Origin: Sutcliffiella horikoshii DSM 8719
GTDB lineage: Bacteria > Bacillota > Bacilli > Bacillales > Bacillaceae_I
NCBI GenBank assembly: GCA_001648575.1
Contig: LQXN01000067.1
Location: forward strand, 124,001 to 188,000
Reading direction: 5' to 3'
Length of the DNA stretch: 64,000 bases
Positions 1-7,596 of this stretch are shown here, one piece after another. The notes below the pieces were generated by a model, which did not search any database, was not told the DNA's origin, and saw only the letters and a list, made by a program, of their open reading frames with translations. A program made the position numbers and the translations under genes. Numbering within the stretch: the stretch's first letter is position 1; every line of letters starts with the position of its first letter.

Positions 1-170
1 GCCACGGCAGTCCATAACAAACTGAATATTTGCTCCAACTGTGCTTCTGTAAAAGGTAGCGGGGATTTCCCGTAAACTACAAGAAGTTGATTTACCAGGG
101 CAAATATGAGAAATACAATACGGAACCAGGCTCCTTTTGAAACAGGTCTGATTTGCCTTTGTTCTGTCAT
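1..170 (-). CDS. SPP1-type phage holin (partial, cut by window edge)
   Basis: The reading frame starts at an ATG preceded by AAGGAGAGGGG and is still open at the window edge, giving the first 56 residues. The product begins MTEQRQIRPVSKGAW and continues with a hydrophobic stretch (about residues 16-34, RIVFLIFALVNQLLVVYG) followed by GKSPLPFTEAQLEQ. That layout (basic N-terminus, one membrane span, then GKSPLP) is typical of the SPP1 holin family, small membrane proteins that let phage lytic enzymes cross the membrane. It begins about 20 bp after the preceding unknown gene, so the two are probably co-transcribed. Family assignment is from motif memory; whether it belongs to a prophage, a defective remnant or a domesticated lysis gene cannot be seen because the downstream side is missing. 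Confidence 0.8.
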   Translation of the reverse strand, partial: MTEQRQIRPVSKGAWFRIVFLIFALVNQLLVVYGKSPLPFTEAQLEQIFSLLWTAV

Positions 171-189
171 AATATAAATCCCCTCTCCT

Positions 190-591
190 TTATTTTGGCA
201 AAAGCGGTTTAACTGAGATCGCCATTGATGAACTGGTGACTAAACAGCCCTCAAGTTCCTCTTCTTTAATAAGGTTCAGCTGAATGGCTGCCTTAATTTT
301 TGCATCATCTGGTTTCTTGACCGTCTTGATTAATTCATGCATTCTTAAAGCTTCGAGTTTTTGGACGGTTTCATCGGAAAATTTCTCCGATTTTCGGACC
401 TGCCTTTGTAGTTTGTATCCTCCCATGACCACTTCCGCCTTTTTTTCCTCACCAAAGCTTTTATCAAAATATAGATGAAAAAGTTGCTTCAGTTCTTCCA
501 TCTGATTCTCAATTTCTTTCTTCTGCTTGTTGCACTCGTAATACCTTTCAATCATTTCAGCCGTTACAGTAGGATAATTTACATTTGCCAT
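190..591 (-). CDS. Conserved hypothetical protein, 133 aa, upstream of holin
   Basis: I do not recognise a named family. The start used is the ATG of MANVNYPTVTAEMIERYY because AAGGGAGTG lies 6 bp upstream; the longer frame to 669 adds a hydrophobic stretch without a ribosome site. The N-terminal half is rich in E, K and Q (CNKQKKEIENQMEELKQLF, about residues 20-40), suggesting a helical or coiled-coil segment. The C-terminal half holds KKPDDAKIKAAIQLNLI and ends SVKPLLPK. There is no signal peptide or membrane span. It lies downstream of the strong glnA terminator and immediately before the holin gene, so a phage-derived origin is possible, but this is inference from position only. Confidence 0.6.
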   Translation of the reverse strand: MANVNYPTVTAEMIERYYECNKQKKEIENQMEELKQLFHLYFDKSFGEEKKAEVVMGGYKLQRQVRKSEKFSDETVQKLEALRMHELIKTVKKPDDAKIKAAIQLNLIKEEELEGCLVTSSSMAISVKPLLPK

Positions 592-684
592 ATAGCCACT
601 CCCTTGTACACTTACTACTAAAGCATATTTAATAAATGAGATTAATATGACAATGTATAAAGCACCCACTTTGCACGAAAAGAA

Positions 685-717
685 AAACCCCTTGGCACAA
701 TAAGTGCCAAGGGGTTT
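685..717 (-). terminator. Rho-independent terminator of glnRA
   Basis: A perfect 14-bp stem (AAACCCCTTGGCAC with GTGCCAAGGGGTTT) and a 5-nt loop are followed on the minus strand by TTCTTTTC. It sits 14 bp after the glnA stop codon and should end the glnR-glnA transcript. Confidence 0.9.
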
Positions 718-730
718 ACCTTATTAGTAA

Positions 731-2065
731 TTAGTACTGAGTCAGATACTGATCTCTCTCCCATGGGTGAACCTGGGTGCGGAACATATCCCACTCGATT
801 TCTTTTGCTTCAATGAAGTGCTCAAGTAAATGCTCACCAAGAGCAGCTTGAATTACCTCATTAGATTTCAATTCTTCAAGTGCAGCATAAAGAGTTGCAG
901 GAAGATCGGCGATGCCGGCAGCGACGCGCTCTTCTTTGTTCATCACATAGATATTGCGGTCGATTGGTTTCGGAGCTTCCAATTTGTTTTTGATGCCATC
1001 AAGTCCTGCTTGTAGTAATACTGCCATTGCCAAGTACGGGTTAGCTGCAGGATCTACACTACGAACCTCAACACGAGTAGAGATTCCACGGGATGCAGGA
1101 ATACGGATCAACGGGCTACGGTTACGAGCGGACCAAGCTACATAACAAGGTGCTTCATATCCAGGTACAAGACGCTTGTAAGAGTTAACAGTAGGGTTGG
1201 TTACCGCTGTAAACGCTGTTGCATGCTTGATGATACCTGCGATGAAGTGTCTCGCGTTCTCACTCAGTTCCAAGTCACCATTTTGATCATAGAATGCATT
1301 TTCGCCATTTTGGAATAAGGAAAGGTTACAGTGCATACCGGAACCGTTCACTCCGAATAATGGTTTAGGCATGAAGGTCGCATGTAAACCGTGCTTACGA
1401 GCAATCGTTTTTACAACTAGCTTGAACGTCTGGATGTCATCGCATGCTGTGATGGCATTTGCATATTTGAAATCAATTTCATGTTGCCCAGGAGCTACCT
1501 CATGGTGGGACGCTTCAATTTCAAAGCCCATTTCTTCAAGTTCTAAAACGATATCACGACGGCAGTTTTCACCAAGGTCCGTTGGAGCTAAGTCGAAATA
1601 TCCGCCTTTATCGTTTAGTTCTAGAGTAGGCTCGCCTTTTGCATCTAATTTGAATAGGAAGAACTCCGGCTCAGGTCCAACATTGAAATCAGAAAACCCT
1701 AGGTCTTCCATTTCTTTTAACATGCGCTTTAAGTTAGCACGCGGATCTCCTTCGAATGGAGTTCCATCTGGATTATAAATGTCACAGATGAAGCGGGCAA
1801 CTTTACCTTTTTCAGAAGTCCAAGGGAATACAACGAAAGTGTCAAGATCAGGGTAAAGGTTCATATCAGATTCTTCGATACGTACGAAACCTTCAATGGA
1901 AGATCCATCAAACATCATTTTATTGTCTAATGCTTTCTCTAATTGACTTACTGGGATCTCCACATTTTTGATTGTCCCTAAAATATCCGTAAATTGCAGA
2001 CGGATGTATTTTACATTTTCCTCTTGCACAATACGTTTAATATCCTCGTGTGTGTACTTAGCCAT
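731..2065 (-). CDS. glnA: Glutamine synthetase, type I-alpha
   Basis: ATP-dependent synthesis of glutamine from glutamate and ammonium; a cytosolic dodecamer. The protein is 444 residues, the usual length of the Bacillus GSI-alpha form, which lacks the adenylylation insert. Visible motifs are FDGSSIEGF (about 52-60), GPEPEFFLF (130-138), [10 protein letters not shown] (192-201), [11 protein letters not shown] (240-250) and NRSPLIRIP. Arg62, the residue linked to glutamine feedback in B. subtilis, is present (FVRIEES). The C-terminus [10 protein letters not shown] resembles the tail known to engage GlnR and TnrA. AGGAGGAACTTATTTATG supports the start. It is second in the glnR-glnA operon, 69 bp after glnR, and is followed by a strong terminator, so expression should follow GlnR. 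Confidence 0.98.
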   Translation of the reverse strand: MAKYTHEDIKRIVQEENVKYIRLQFTDILGTIKNVEIPVSQLEKALDNKMMFDGSSIEGFVRIEESDMNLYPDLDTFVVFPWTSEKGKVARFICDIYNPDGTPFEGDPRANLKRMLKEMEDLGFSDFNVGPEPEFFLFKLDAKGEPTLELNDKGGYFDLAPTDLGENCRRDIVLELEEMGFEIEASHHEVAPGQHEIDFKYANAITACDDIQTFKLVVKTIARKHGLHATFMPKPLFGVNGSGMHCNLSLFQNGENAFYDQNGDLELSENARHFIAGIIKHATAFTAVTNPTVNSYKRLVPGYEAPCYVAWSARNRSPLIRIPASRGISTRVEVRSVDPAANPYLAMAVLLQAGLDGIKNKLEAPKPIDRNIYVMNKEERVAAGIADLPATLYAALEELKSNEVIQAALGEHLLEHFIEAKEIEWDMFRTQVHPWERDQYLTQY

Positions 2066-2134
2066 AAATAAGTTCCTCCTCGAAATTTTTACTATTATAG
2101 TTTTAATAAAAACTTACAAAAAAACTCAAAAAAA

Positions 2135-2536
2135 TTAATGGAAGAATCGGGACATGTCTCCTTGACGAAGACTCGTTCGATTATATCTTCCGGCTTGCAT
2201 CATTTCCGCACGCAACAGTTTGCGTAGCTGGTCATCTGACATCTCTGGCTTTGCAGCCTCTTTTGCCGCTTCTTGTGAAGGAGCCGTCTGTTGCTGCTTG
2301 ACTGCCATCAATTGCTTGATGCCCGCTATATTTACTTTCTGTTCAATGAGGTTTTTTATCTCTAACAAGGTATCAACATCATTGAACGAAAAAAGTCGGC
2401 GATTCCCATCTGATCGTGCCGGAAACACAAGCTCATTTTCTTCATAATACCGGATTTGTCGAGCTGACAATTCCGTTAGTTGCATGACAATCCCTATTGG
2501 AAACAATGGCATTGAACGTCTGATATTGTCACTCAC
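2135..2536 (-). CDS. glnR: MerR-family nitrogen regulator GlnR
   Basis: Repressor of glutamine synthetase and other nitrogen genes under nitrogen excess, activated by feedback-inhibited GlnA. The start is taken as GTG ([20 protein letters not shown]) because AAAGGAGGATTTGTA precedes it and the known GlnR begins [16 protein letters not shown]; the ATG upstream would overlap that ribosome site. The product is then 133 residues. It shows the winged-helix DNA-binding domain ([19 protein letters not shown], about 22-40; [16 protein letters not shown]) and ends in the conserved tail QGDMSRFFH that mediates autoinhibition. It is the first gene of the glnRA operon and is itself preceded by two GlnR boxes. 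Confidence 0.97.
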   Translation of the reverse strand: MSDNIRRSMPLFPIGIVMQLTELSARQIRYYEENELVFPARSDGNRRLFSFNDVDTLLEIKNLIEQKVNIAGIKQLMAVKQQQTAPSQEAAKEAAKPEMSDDQLRKLLRAEMMQAGRYNRTSLRQGDMSRFFH

Positions 2537-2576
2537 TACAAATCCTCCTTTCAACATTTCCTATGAAGTTACTCTT

Positions 2577-2605
2577 ATTTTATGCGATGTTAGATAATCT
2601 GTCAA
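2577..2605 (-). promoter_or_regulatory. Sigma-A promoter of glnRA
   Basis: On the minus strand TTGACA (2600-2605) and TAAAAT (2577-2582) are separated by exactly 17 bp, a near-consensus housekeeping promoter. The expected start of transcription is near 2570, about 35 nt before the glnR GTG. Confidence 0.92.
2588..2604 (-). promoter_or_regulatory. GlnR/TnrA box (promoter-overlapping)
   Basis: TGTTAGATAATCTGTCA matches TGTNA-N7-TNACA with one mismatch. It overlaps the -35 hexamer, so GlnR bound here would block RNA polymerase. Its centre lies 23 bp from the second box, about two helical turns, as in the B. subtilis glnRA promoter. Confidence 0.8.
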
Positions 2606-2610
2606 GAATA

Positions 2611-2627
2611 TGTTAGGTTTTCTGACA
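2611..2627 (-). promoter_or_regulatory. GlnR/TnrA box (upstream)
   Basis: TGTTAGGTTTTCTGACA is a perfect match to TGTNA-N7-TNACA. It lies just upstream of the glnRA -35 element, in phase with the promoter-overlapping box. Confidence 0.9.
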
Positions 2628-2819
2628 TCATTTTTATTTTTTAAAGAATAAACAACCGGAAAGAGGATTGAGTTCTATGTAAGTGGATTTTGACCCCTTT
2701 ATCATATAACCTGTTCCGTACATTTAAAAACATACTGGTTCAAGTTAGGATTTTTTTCACTTTCCCCAGTCCAGTGCTTGAGCTTGAAGGCACTTTAAAC
2801 TTCAAATACTCCCCGAAAT

Positions 2820-2932
2820 TGTCTTCATCACCCAAATGAAGACATCCTCAACCCAAAATCTCTCAAGGCAATGTCCTCATGCCACTTATGAAGACCATCT
2901 CAACTCAAAACCCCACTCAATATTGTCTTTAT
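2820..2932. repeat. Degenerate tandem repeat, 52-bp period
   Basis: Three phased copies begin TGTCTTCAT (2820), TGTCCTCAT (2872) and TGTCTTTAT (2924). Between the first two full units, ATGAAGAC and CTCAAC-CAAAA tracts recur in register. It fills the space between glnR and ynbB; the rest of 2640-2978 shows no gene. No coding potential is evident, since 52 is not a multiple of three. Confidence 0.75.
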
Positions 2933-2935
2933 ACT

Positions 2936-2971
2936 CAAAAAAACAAAAAGAGCCCGGTTAACCCCGGACTC
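2936..2971 (-). terminator. Rho-independent terminator after ynbB
   Basis: On the minus strand GAGTCCGG-GGTTAA-CCGGGCTC forms an 8-bp stem with one G-T pair and is followed by a long T-rich run (TTTTTGTTTTTTT). It lies 8 bp after the ynbB stop and separates hflX-ynbB from glnRA. Confidence 0.9.
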
Positions 2972-2978
2972 AAAATTC

Positions 2979-4247
2979 TTAACTATCCAATAACCCTTTT
3001 CCAATTAAATGATCTACTGCACTGCATACAGCAATCTTCACATGTGAATACGTTAAGCCACCCTGAACATACGCTACATACGGCGCTCTGATTGGACCAT
3101 CAGCTGTAAGTTCAATGCTCGCACCCTGAATAAACGTTCCCGCCGCCATGATCACGTCATCTTCATAACCCGGCATATAGTTTGCATATGGCGTCACATG
3201 GGAATTGACAGGGGATGCATATTGGATCGCCTGGCAAAAGGCAATCATCTTTTCTTTATCATCAAATTGCACAGATTGAATCAAATCCGTACGGTGCGCA
3301 TCCCAGCTTGGAGAGGTATTCATCCCTAATTCTTCTAAAAACGCAGCAGTGAACATAGCTCCTTTTAATGCCTGTCCAACCACATGGGGAGCAAGGAAGA
3401 AACCTTGATACATTTCCTGCAGGCTGTATAGACTCGCGCCGGCTTCTGCCCCTATTCCAGGGGAAGTCATACGATAAGAACAAGCTTCCACCAACTCTTT
3501 TTTCCCAACTATGTATCCGCCTGTTTTGGCGATACCGCCACCAGGATTCTTAATTAAAGAACCGGCCATTAAATCTGCCCCAACATGGCATGGTTCTTCA
3601 CGCTCCACGAATTCACCGTAACAGTTGTCAACAAACACTACCACGTCCGGATTAATTTCTTTTACGAAACGAATCATTTCTTTTATTTCTTCTATAGTAA
3701 AAGATGGTCTGGTCGCATAACCTTTGGAGCGTTGGATGCCGATCATTTTGGTAGAAGACGTCATTGCATTGCTGACAGCCTCCCAGTCAATTCCGCGGTT
3801 GTTTTTAAGGTCAATTGTTTTGTAACCGATGTTGTACTCTTTTAGAGAGCCCACGCCACTTCCGCGAATCCCCACAATTTCTTCTAAAGTATCATACGGT
3901 TTACCAGTGATATAAAGTAGTTCATCCCCTGGTCTTAATATACCAAACAGAGCGATTGAGATGGCATGTGTACCTGAGATGATTTGTGGACGCACAAGTC
4001 CTGCTTCCCCGCCGAATACTTCCGCATAAATTTTCTCAAGCGTATCTCGTCCAATGTCATCATATCCATATCCAGTTGATGGAATGAAATGCGAGTCACT
4101 TACTCGATTCTCCTGAAAGCTTTTTAAAACACGGAATTGATTGGTTTCTACGCCCTCATCCACCTGTTGAAAACCTTCTTGAAGCTTTTCTTCTATTTTA
4201 CGAACGATCGGTTCGATGACTTCCCCATGTTGTAATAAATGGAACAT
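2979..4247 (-). CDS. ynbB: PLP-dependent methionine gamma-lyase family protein (YnbB)
   Basis: 422 residues, the length of YnbB, a fold-type I pyridoxal-phosphate enzyme family often called 'aluminium resistance protein' or 'methionine gamma-lyase family'. Visible features are STGYGYDDIGRDTLEKIYAE (about 56-75), the cofactor-contacting RPQIISGTHAIS (about 87-98), the Asp-containing VVVFVDNCYGEF (about 202-213) and the putative Schiff-base lysine region GGGIAKTGGYIVG. The physiological substrate is not firmly known. GAGGAGAGTACAAATG supports the start, 12 bp downstream of the hflX stop, so the two genes form one operon as in B. subtilis. Confidence 0.9.
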   Translation of the reverse strand: MFHLLQHGEVIEPIVRKIEEKLQEGFQQVDEGVETNQFRVLKSFQENRVSDSHFIPSTGYGYDDIGRDTLEKIYAEVFGGEAGLVRPQIISGTHAISIALFGILRPGDELLYITGKPYDTLEEIVGIRGSGVGSLKEYNIGYKTIDLKNNRGIDWEAVSNAMTSSTKMIGIQRSKGYATRPSFTIEEIKEMIRFVKEINPDVVVFVDNCYGEFVEREEPCHVGADLMAGSLIKNPGGGIAKTGGYIVGKKELVEACSYRMTSPGIGAEAGASLYSLQEMYQGFFLAPHVVGQALKGAMFTAAFLEELGMNTSPSWDAHRTDLIQSVQFDDKEKMIAFCQAIQYASPVNSHVTPYANYMPGYEDDVIMAAGTFIQGASIELTADGPIRAPYVAYVQGGLTYSHVKIAVCSAVDHLIGKGLLDS

Positions 4248-4259
4248 TTGTACTCTCCT

Positions 4260-5528
4260 CTATTTCTTCATTCTTTGCTGAATAACAGAAGCCAATTTTG
4301 TGTTATCAAAATAATAACCTTGTAATTCGTAGCTTTCTGTCTCTTCTGTGAACTCCGTATTTGAAAGGACGGTTTCTTGTTTTAATTGTGAAATTATTTT
4401 CCCTTCAGAAGAAGGAACAACAATATGATATGGCTGCATTTGTGCCTTGATCAGCGATTCTATTTTATTCATCAATTTCGATATATCATTCATGTCCAGT
4501 GCACTTATATGCAATATTTCTTCATTATAAGCAGGCGTGAAACCTTCTGTTGTCTGATCTTTCTTATTATAGACGGTTAGTACAGGAACACCTTCCACAC
4601 CAAGTTCCTTCAGCAATTTGTCTACCGTTTTTTCATGGTTGACATGATCGGGACTTGAGCTGTCGACCACATGCAAAATCAGATCAGCTTCTGTCACTTC
4701 TTCAAGTGTAGAACGGAATGCTGCTACAAGTGAGGTAGGCAGGTCCTGAATAAACCCTACGGTGTCAGTCAGAAGCGCATTAAACCCTGATGGCATCATG
4801 ATCTTCCTTGTTGTCGGGTCGAGCGTTGCGAATAATAGGTTCTCTTCAAACGTCCCTGCTTCTGTCAGGCGATTAAAAATGGTTGATTTCCCCGCATTGG
4901 TATAACCGACCAATGAAAGTTGAAATGCTTGATTCCTTTTTCTGCGCTCACGGTATCTTTCTCGATGACTGACAATCGAAGTCAATTGTGTTTTGATCTC
5001 CACAATTCTTCTATTGATATGTCTGCGATCAGATTCAAGCTTCGTTTCACCAGGACCTCTTGTTCCTATTCCTCCTCCAAGACGGGACAGTTCCACACCT
5101 TTTCCGCCTAGGCGTGGTAAAAGGTATTGATGCTGAGCCAATTCCACTTGAAGCTTACCTTCTTTTGATTTTGCACGTTGAGCAAAAATATCCAGGATTA
5201 ATTGTGTGCGATCGATGATTCTGGCATTGAGGATCTTGGAAAGGTTCCTGTTTTGACTTGGTGCCAGTTCTCCGTTAAAGATAATGATTTCAGGCTCCAA
5301 TTCTTCTTCAAGTTGGACCAATTCCTCCAATTTTCCTTTACCTATGTAAGTAGCAGGGTGAACTCGCTCCCTTTTCTGAGTTAAGGAAACCAGAACTTCA
5401 CCATTGGCCGTTTTGGTCAATGATTCCAATTCATCCATCGAATAAAAGAATGCTTGATCATCATCTTTAGGCAATTGACAGCCCACCAGAATGACCCTTT
5501 CTTTTTCTTTCTTTTGCGTTTCGTTCAA
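4260..5528 (-). CDS. hflX: Ribosome-associated GTPase HflX
   Basis: 422 residues. HflX splits stalled or hibernating 70S ribosomes and associates with the 50S subunit. The N-terminal nucleotide-binding domain is followed by the glycine-rich LGGKGVELSRLGGGIGTRGPG linker (split here as LGGKGVELSRLGG and GIGTRGPGE, about 139-160). The G domain has G1 GYTNAGKST (about 208), the G3 motif DTVGFI and the G4 motif NKKD. The start codon is TTG (LNETQKKEKERV) preceded by AAAAAGGGG. It is the first gene of an operon with ynbB. The gene order hflX-ynbB-glnR-glnA is that of B. subtilis (ynbA-ynbB-glnR-glnA). Confidence 0.95.
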   Translation of the reverse strand: MNETQKKEKERVILVGCQLPKDDDQAFFYSMDELESLTKTANGEVLVSLTQKRERVHPATYIGKGKLEELVQLEEELEPEIIIFNGELAPSQNRNLSKILNARIIDRTQLILDIFAQRAKSKEGKLQVELAQHQYLLPRLGGKGVELSRLGGGIGTRGPGETKLESDRRHINRRIVEIKTQLTSIVSHRERYRERRKRNQAFQLSLVGYTNAGKSTIFNRLTEAGTFEENLLFATLDPTTRKIMMPSGFNALLTDTVGFIQDLPTSLVAAFRSTLEEVTEADLILHVVDSSSPDHVNHEKTVDKLLKELGVEGVPVLTVYNKKDQTTEGFTPAYNEEILHISALDMNDISKLMNKIESLIKAQMQPYHIVVPSSEGKIISQLKQETVLSNTEFTEETESYELQGYYFDNTKLASVIQQRMKK

Positions 5529-5702
5529 ATGCGTAACCCCTTTTTCTGAAATATAATTAGTTTTGTTGAATGAGTTCCTTTATCATATCAAAATATGTAT
5601 TTTTTCTCTATTAAATCCTCTAAAACTATTGCATTAAGCTGGTTTTCTATATAAAATCAGGAAGGCTTGAACAATCTTGTATTTTTTTGATGGAGTGATA
5701 GC

Positions 5703-6311
5703 ATGACTTGGGAAGTTTTCAGCATCATCGGTACCATCGCATTCGCTATAAGCGGAGCGATTGTGGCGATGGAAGAAGAGTATGATATACTCGGCGTTTA
5801 TATATTAGGAATAGTGACAGCTTTTGGTGGTGGAGCAATCCGGAACCTCCTCATCGGTGTACCGATCTCCGCACTTTGGGAACAAGGGATGTTGTTTCAA
5901 GTTGCTCTGGTCGCAATGACAACTGTCTTCTTGTTTCCAAATAATTTGTTAAAGCACTGGAGGAAGTGGGGCAATTTCTTTGACGCAATCGGCCTTGCCG
6001 CCTTTGCCATCCAAGGAGCATTGTTTGCCACAGGCATGAATCACCCAATTAGTGCAGTCGTGGTAGCTGCAGTACTGACAGGTAGCGGCGGCGGTATCAT
6101 ACGTGATCTACTTGCAGGCAGAAGGCCGCTTGTATTAAGAGCAGAAATATACGCAGCTTGGGCAATTCTCGCTGGATTAATCATCGGTTTTGGAATTGCA
6201 AGCTCCCCGGTTCAACTTTATATCCTTTTTATAGGAATTGTCTCTTTACGTGTATTATCTTATACGTACAAATGGAAGTTACCTAATCGAAGTTTACAAA
6301 GTGCTGCTTAA
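5703..6311 (+). CDS. Trimeric intracellular cation (TRIC) channel family protein
   Basis: 202 residues, about seven hydrophobic helices, placed in the inner membrane. Two internally similar halves each carry a glycine-rich kink: FGGGAIRNLL (about 41-50) and GSGGGIIRDLLAGRRPLVL (about 128-146). This duplicated G-G-G-I-R-[ND]-L pattern is diagnostic of the UPF0126/TRIC family; prokaryotic members conduct potassium or sodium. GGAGTGATAGCATG gives the start. It is one of only two complete plus-strand genes in the window, divergent from hflX and ending in its own terminator. Its role in this organism is not shown by context. Confidence 0.88.
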   Translation: MTWEVFSIIGTIAFAISGAIVAMEEEYDILGVYILGIVTAFGGGAIRNLLIGVPISALWEQGMLFQVALVAMTTVFLFPNNLLKHWRKWGNFFDAIGLAAFAIQGALFATGMNHPISAVVVAAVLTGSGGGIIRDLLAGRRPLVLRAEIYAAWAILAGLIIGFGIASSPVQLYILFIGIVSLRVLSYTYKWKLPNRSLQSAA

Positions 6312-6349
6312 TTGTCCGATGCATTTATGTCAATAATTGCAGAATTTTT

Positions 6350-6378
6350 CAGGAGGCAAATATGTCTCCTGTTTTTTT
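6350..6378 (+). terminator. Rho-independent terminator of TRIC gene
   Basis: CAGGAG-N10-CTCCTG followed by seven T residues on the plus strand, 39 bp after the stop codon. The stop of the convergent glycosyltransferase gene lies a few bases beyond. Confidence 0.8.
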
Positions 6379-6382
6379 ATAT

Positions 6383-7456
6383 TCACAGGTCAATTTTCCG
6401 TCCTTTCCAGGTTACATTCTTTTTGAAAAAGGTTTGTACACAAGAATAGCCAAACAAGATAATAAAGAATATTAGATGAAAAGGAAATAATAATGCCGTA
6501 CCCCACCCGAAGTTACCGATGATTGCTAGTGTCCTCTTAATATGCAAAGCGATTAATACATATCCTAGTACATAAAGTTCTAAAGGAAGCGTTTGATAGC
6601 TTGTTAGAAATGTCATCAAACTTCCAAGCCATACACAAACCAACATCAAATACCAAATATTTGTTCTAGTTGCCCCTGTTGCAAAGCTTTTGCTCCATCC
6701 ATTCCATAGCGTACCCAATCCTTCTGGGTACATCCTCATTTCAACTGCCCCCATTCCGCTATAGCACTTAACTTTTCCGCCTTGCTTTTGAACCTGAAAG
6801 CCAAACGCCATGTTCTCCATTAACTCTCCCTGAATTGCTTGATGACCACCATACTTGAAATAATCTTGTCGACCGATCAGAAGACATGCTCCGAACGCCC
6901 CCTTAACCGGCAGCCATTTTTGCAAAATATGAAAGGCACCAAGGGATCCCATCACCACTAGATGAAAGAACGATGATAAGCTTTCATATTTTTCTTTTAT
7001 CTTGTGATAAGGTTGAACAGAAAGCACATCCCCCTCTCCCTTATATGCCGTAAGCATATTTTCCAAGCCATTCTCTGAGATAATTGTATCCGCATCTAAA
7101 AACAAGAATATGTCTCCGGTTGCATGTTTTGCTCCGTTCCAACATCCAAAGGATTTTCCAAACCATCCTGCAGGAAGGTCCTCTAATTTGACAACACGTG
7201 CGCCAAATGTTTTTGCAACCTTAGCAGTTTCGTCGGTTGAGTGATCATCTACCACAATAATCTCTTTTACTTTTCCGCGATACCCCTGCAGAGACTTAAG
7301 TAAAACCGGAAGATTCCCTTCTTCATTTCTGGCAGGTATGATTACGGAAACCTTTTTCAGTAAAGAAGTCTTCTCATGCGTAATTGAAAAGCTCGGGATA
7401 CGAAAAAAAAGCACTCTTCCTAGTAATATTGTAATAATTAATAGTAATGCAGACAT
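6383..7456 (-). CDS. Family 2 glycosyltransferase, CrtQ-like (carotenoid glycosylation)
   Basis: 357 residues from MSALLLIITILLGRVLFF; the upstream ATGGAGGAG is the ribosome site rather than the start. One N-terminal membrane helix is followed by a GT-A domain with SVIIPARNEEGNLPVLL (about 38-54), the nucleotide-sugar DxD motif FLFLDADT (about 124-131), and RMYPEGLGTLWNGWSKSF. Three more hydrophobic helices lie near the C-terminus. The ARNEE and DAD motifs, the EG-x-GW segment and the terminal VTWKGRK resemble Staphylococcus CrtQ, which glycosylates diaponeurosporenoate. The neighbouring CrtP-like gene, divergently transcribed, supports a role in C30 carotenoid tailoring. Other hydroxylated or acidic acceptors are possible; the sugar donor cannot be inferred. 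Confidence 0.75.
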   Translation of the reverse strand: MSALLLIITILLGRVLFFRIPSFSITHEKTSLLKKVSVIIPARNEEGNLPVLLKSLQGYRGKVKEIIVVDDHSTDETAKVAKTFGARVVKLEDLPAGWFGKSFGCWNGAKHATGDIFLFLDADTIISENGLENMLTAYKGEGDVLSVQPYHKIKEKYESLSSFFHLVVMGSLGAFHILQKWLPVKGAFGACLLIGRQDYFKYGGHQAIQGELMENMAFGFQVQKQGGKVKCYSGMGAVEMRMYPEGLGTLWNGWSKSFATGATRTNIWYLMLVCVWLGSLMTFLTSYQTLPLELYVLGYVLIALHIKRTLAIIGNFGWGTALLFPFHLIFFIILFGYSCVQTFFKKNVTWKGRKIDL

Positions 7457-7548
7457 AATTAACTCCTCCATATACTTCTATTTTAGTTTGAAAATAGAAA
7501 AACAGGGTAAAATAAAAAGTTATATACACTTTATTTTTGCTTCTATCT

Positions 7549-7563
7549 ACTAGTCAGTCTAGT
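7549..7563. promoter_or_regulatory. Palindrome between the divergent carotenoid genes (possible TetR-type operator)
   Basis: ACTAG-TCAGT-CTAGT is an exact inverted repeat with a 5-nt centre in the 140-bp divergent intergenic region, 33 bp before the start of the CrtP-like gene. TGACTAG-type palindromes are commonly bound by TetR-family repressors in Bacillus, but no such regulator is encoded nearby, so this is a candidate only. Confidence 0.4.
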
Positions 7564-7596
7564 CAAACTTATTTGTTTTCATAAGGAGGAATAAGA

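Noticed and set aside
592-684. Sigma-A promoter for the 133-aa gene (TTGTCA with TAAATA)
   Set aside because: Spacing is 16 bp and both hexamers are weak; not firm enough to list as a feature.
1371-1778. 135-aa plus-strand reading frame inside glnA
   Set aside because: Antisense shadow of a strongly conserved gene, without ribosome site or known family.
2879-3091. 70-aa plus-strand reading frame
   Set aside because: It overlaps the 52-bp-period repeat, the ynbB terminator and the ynbB 3' end.
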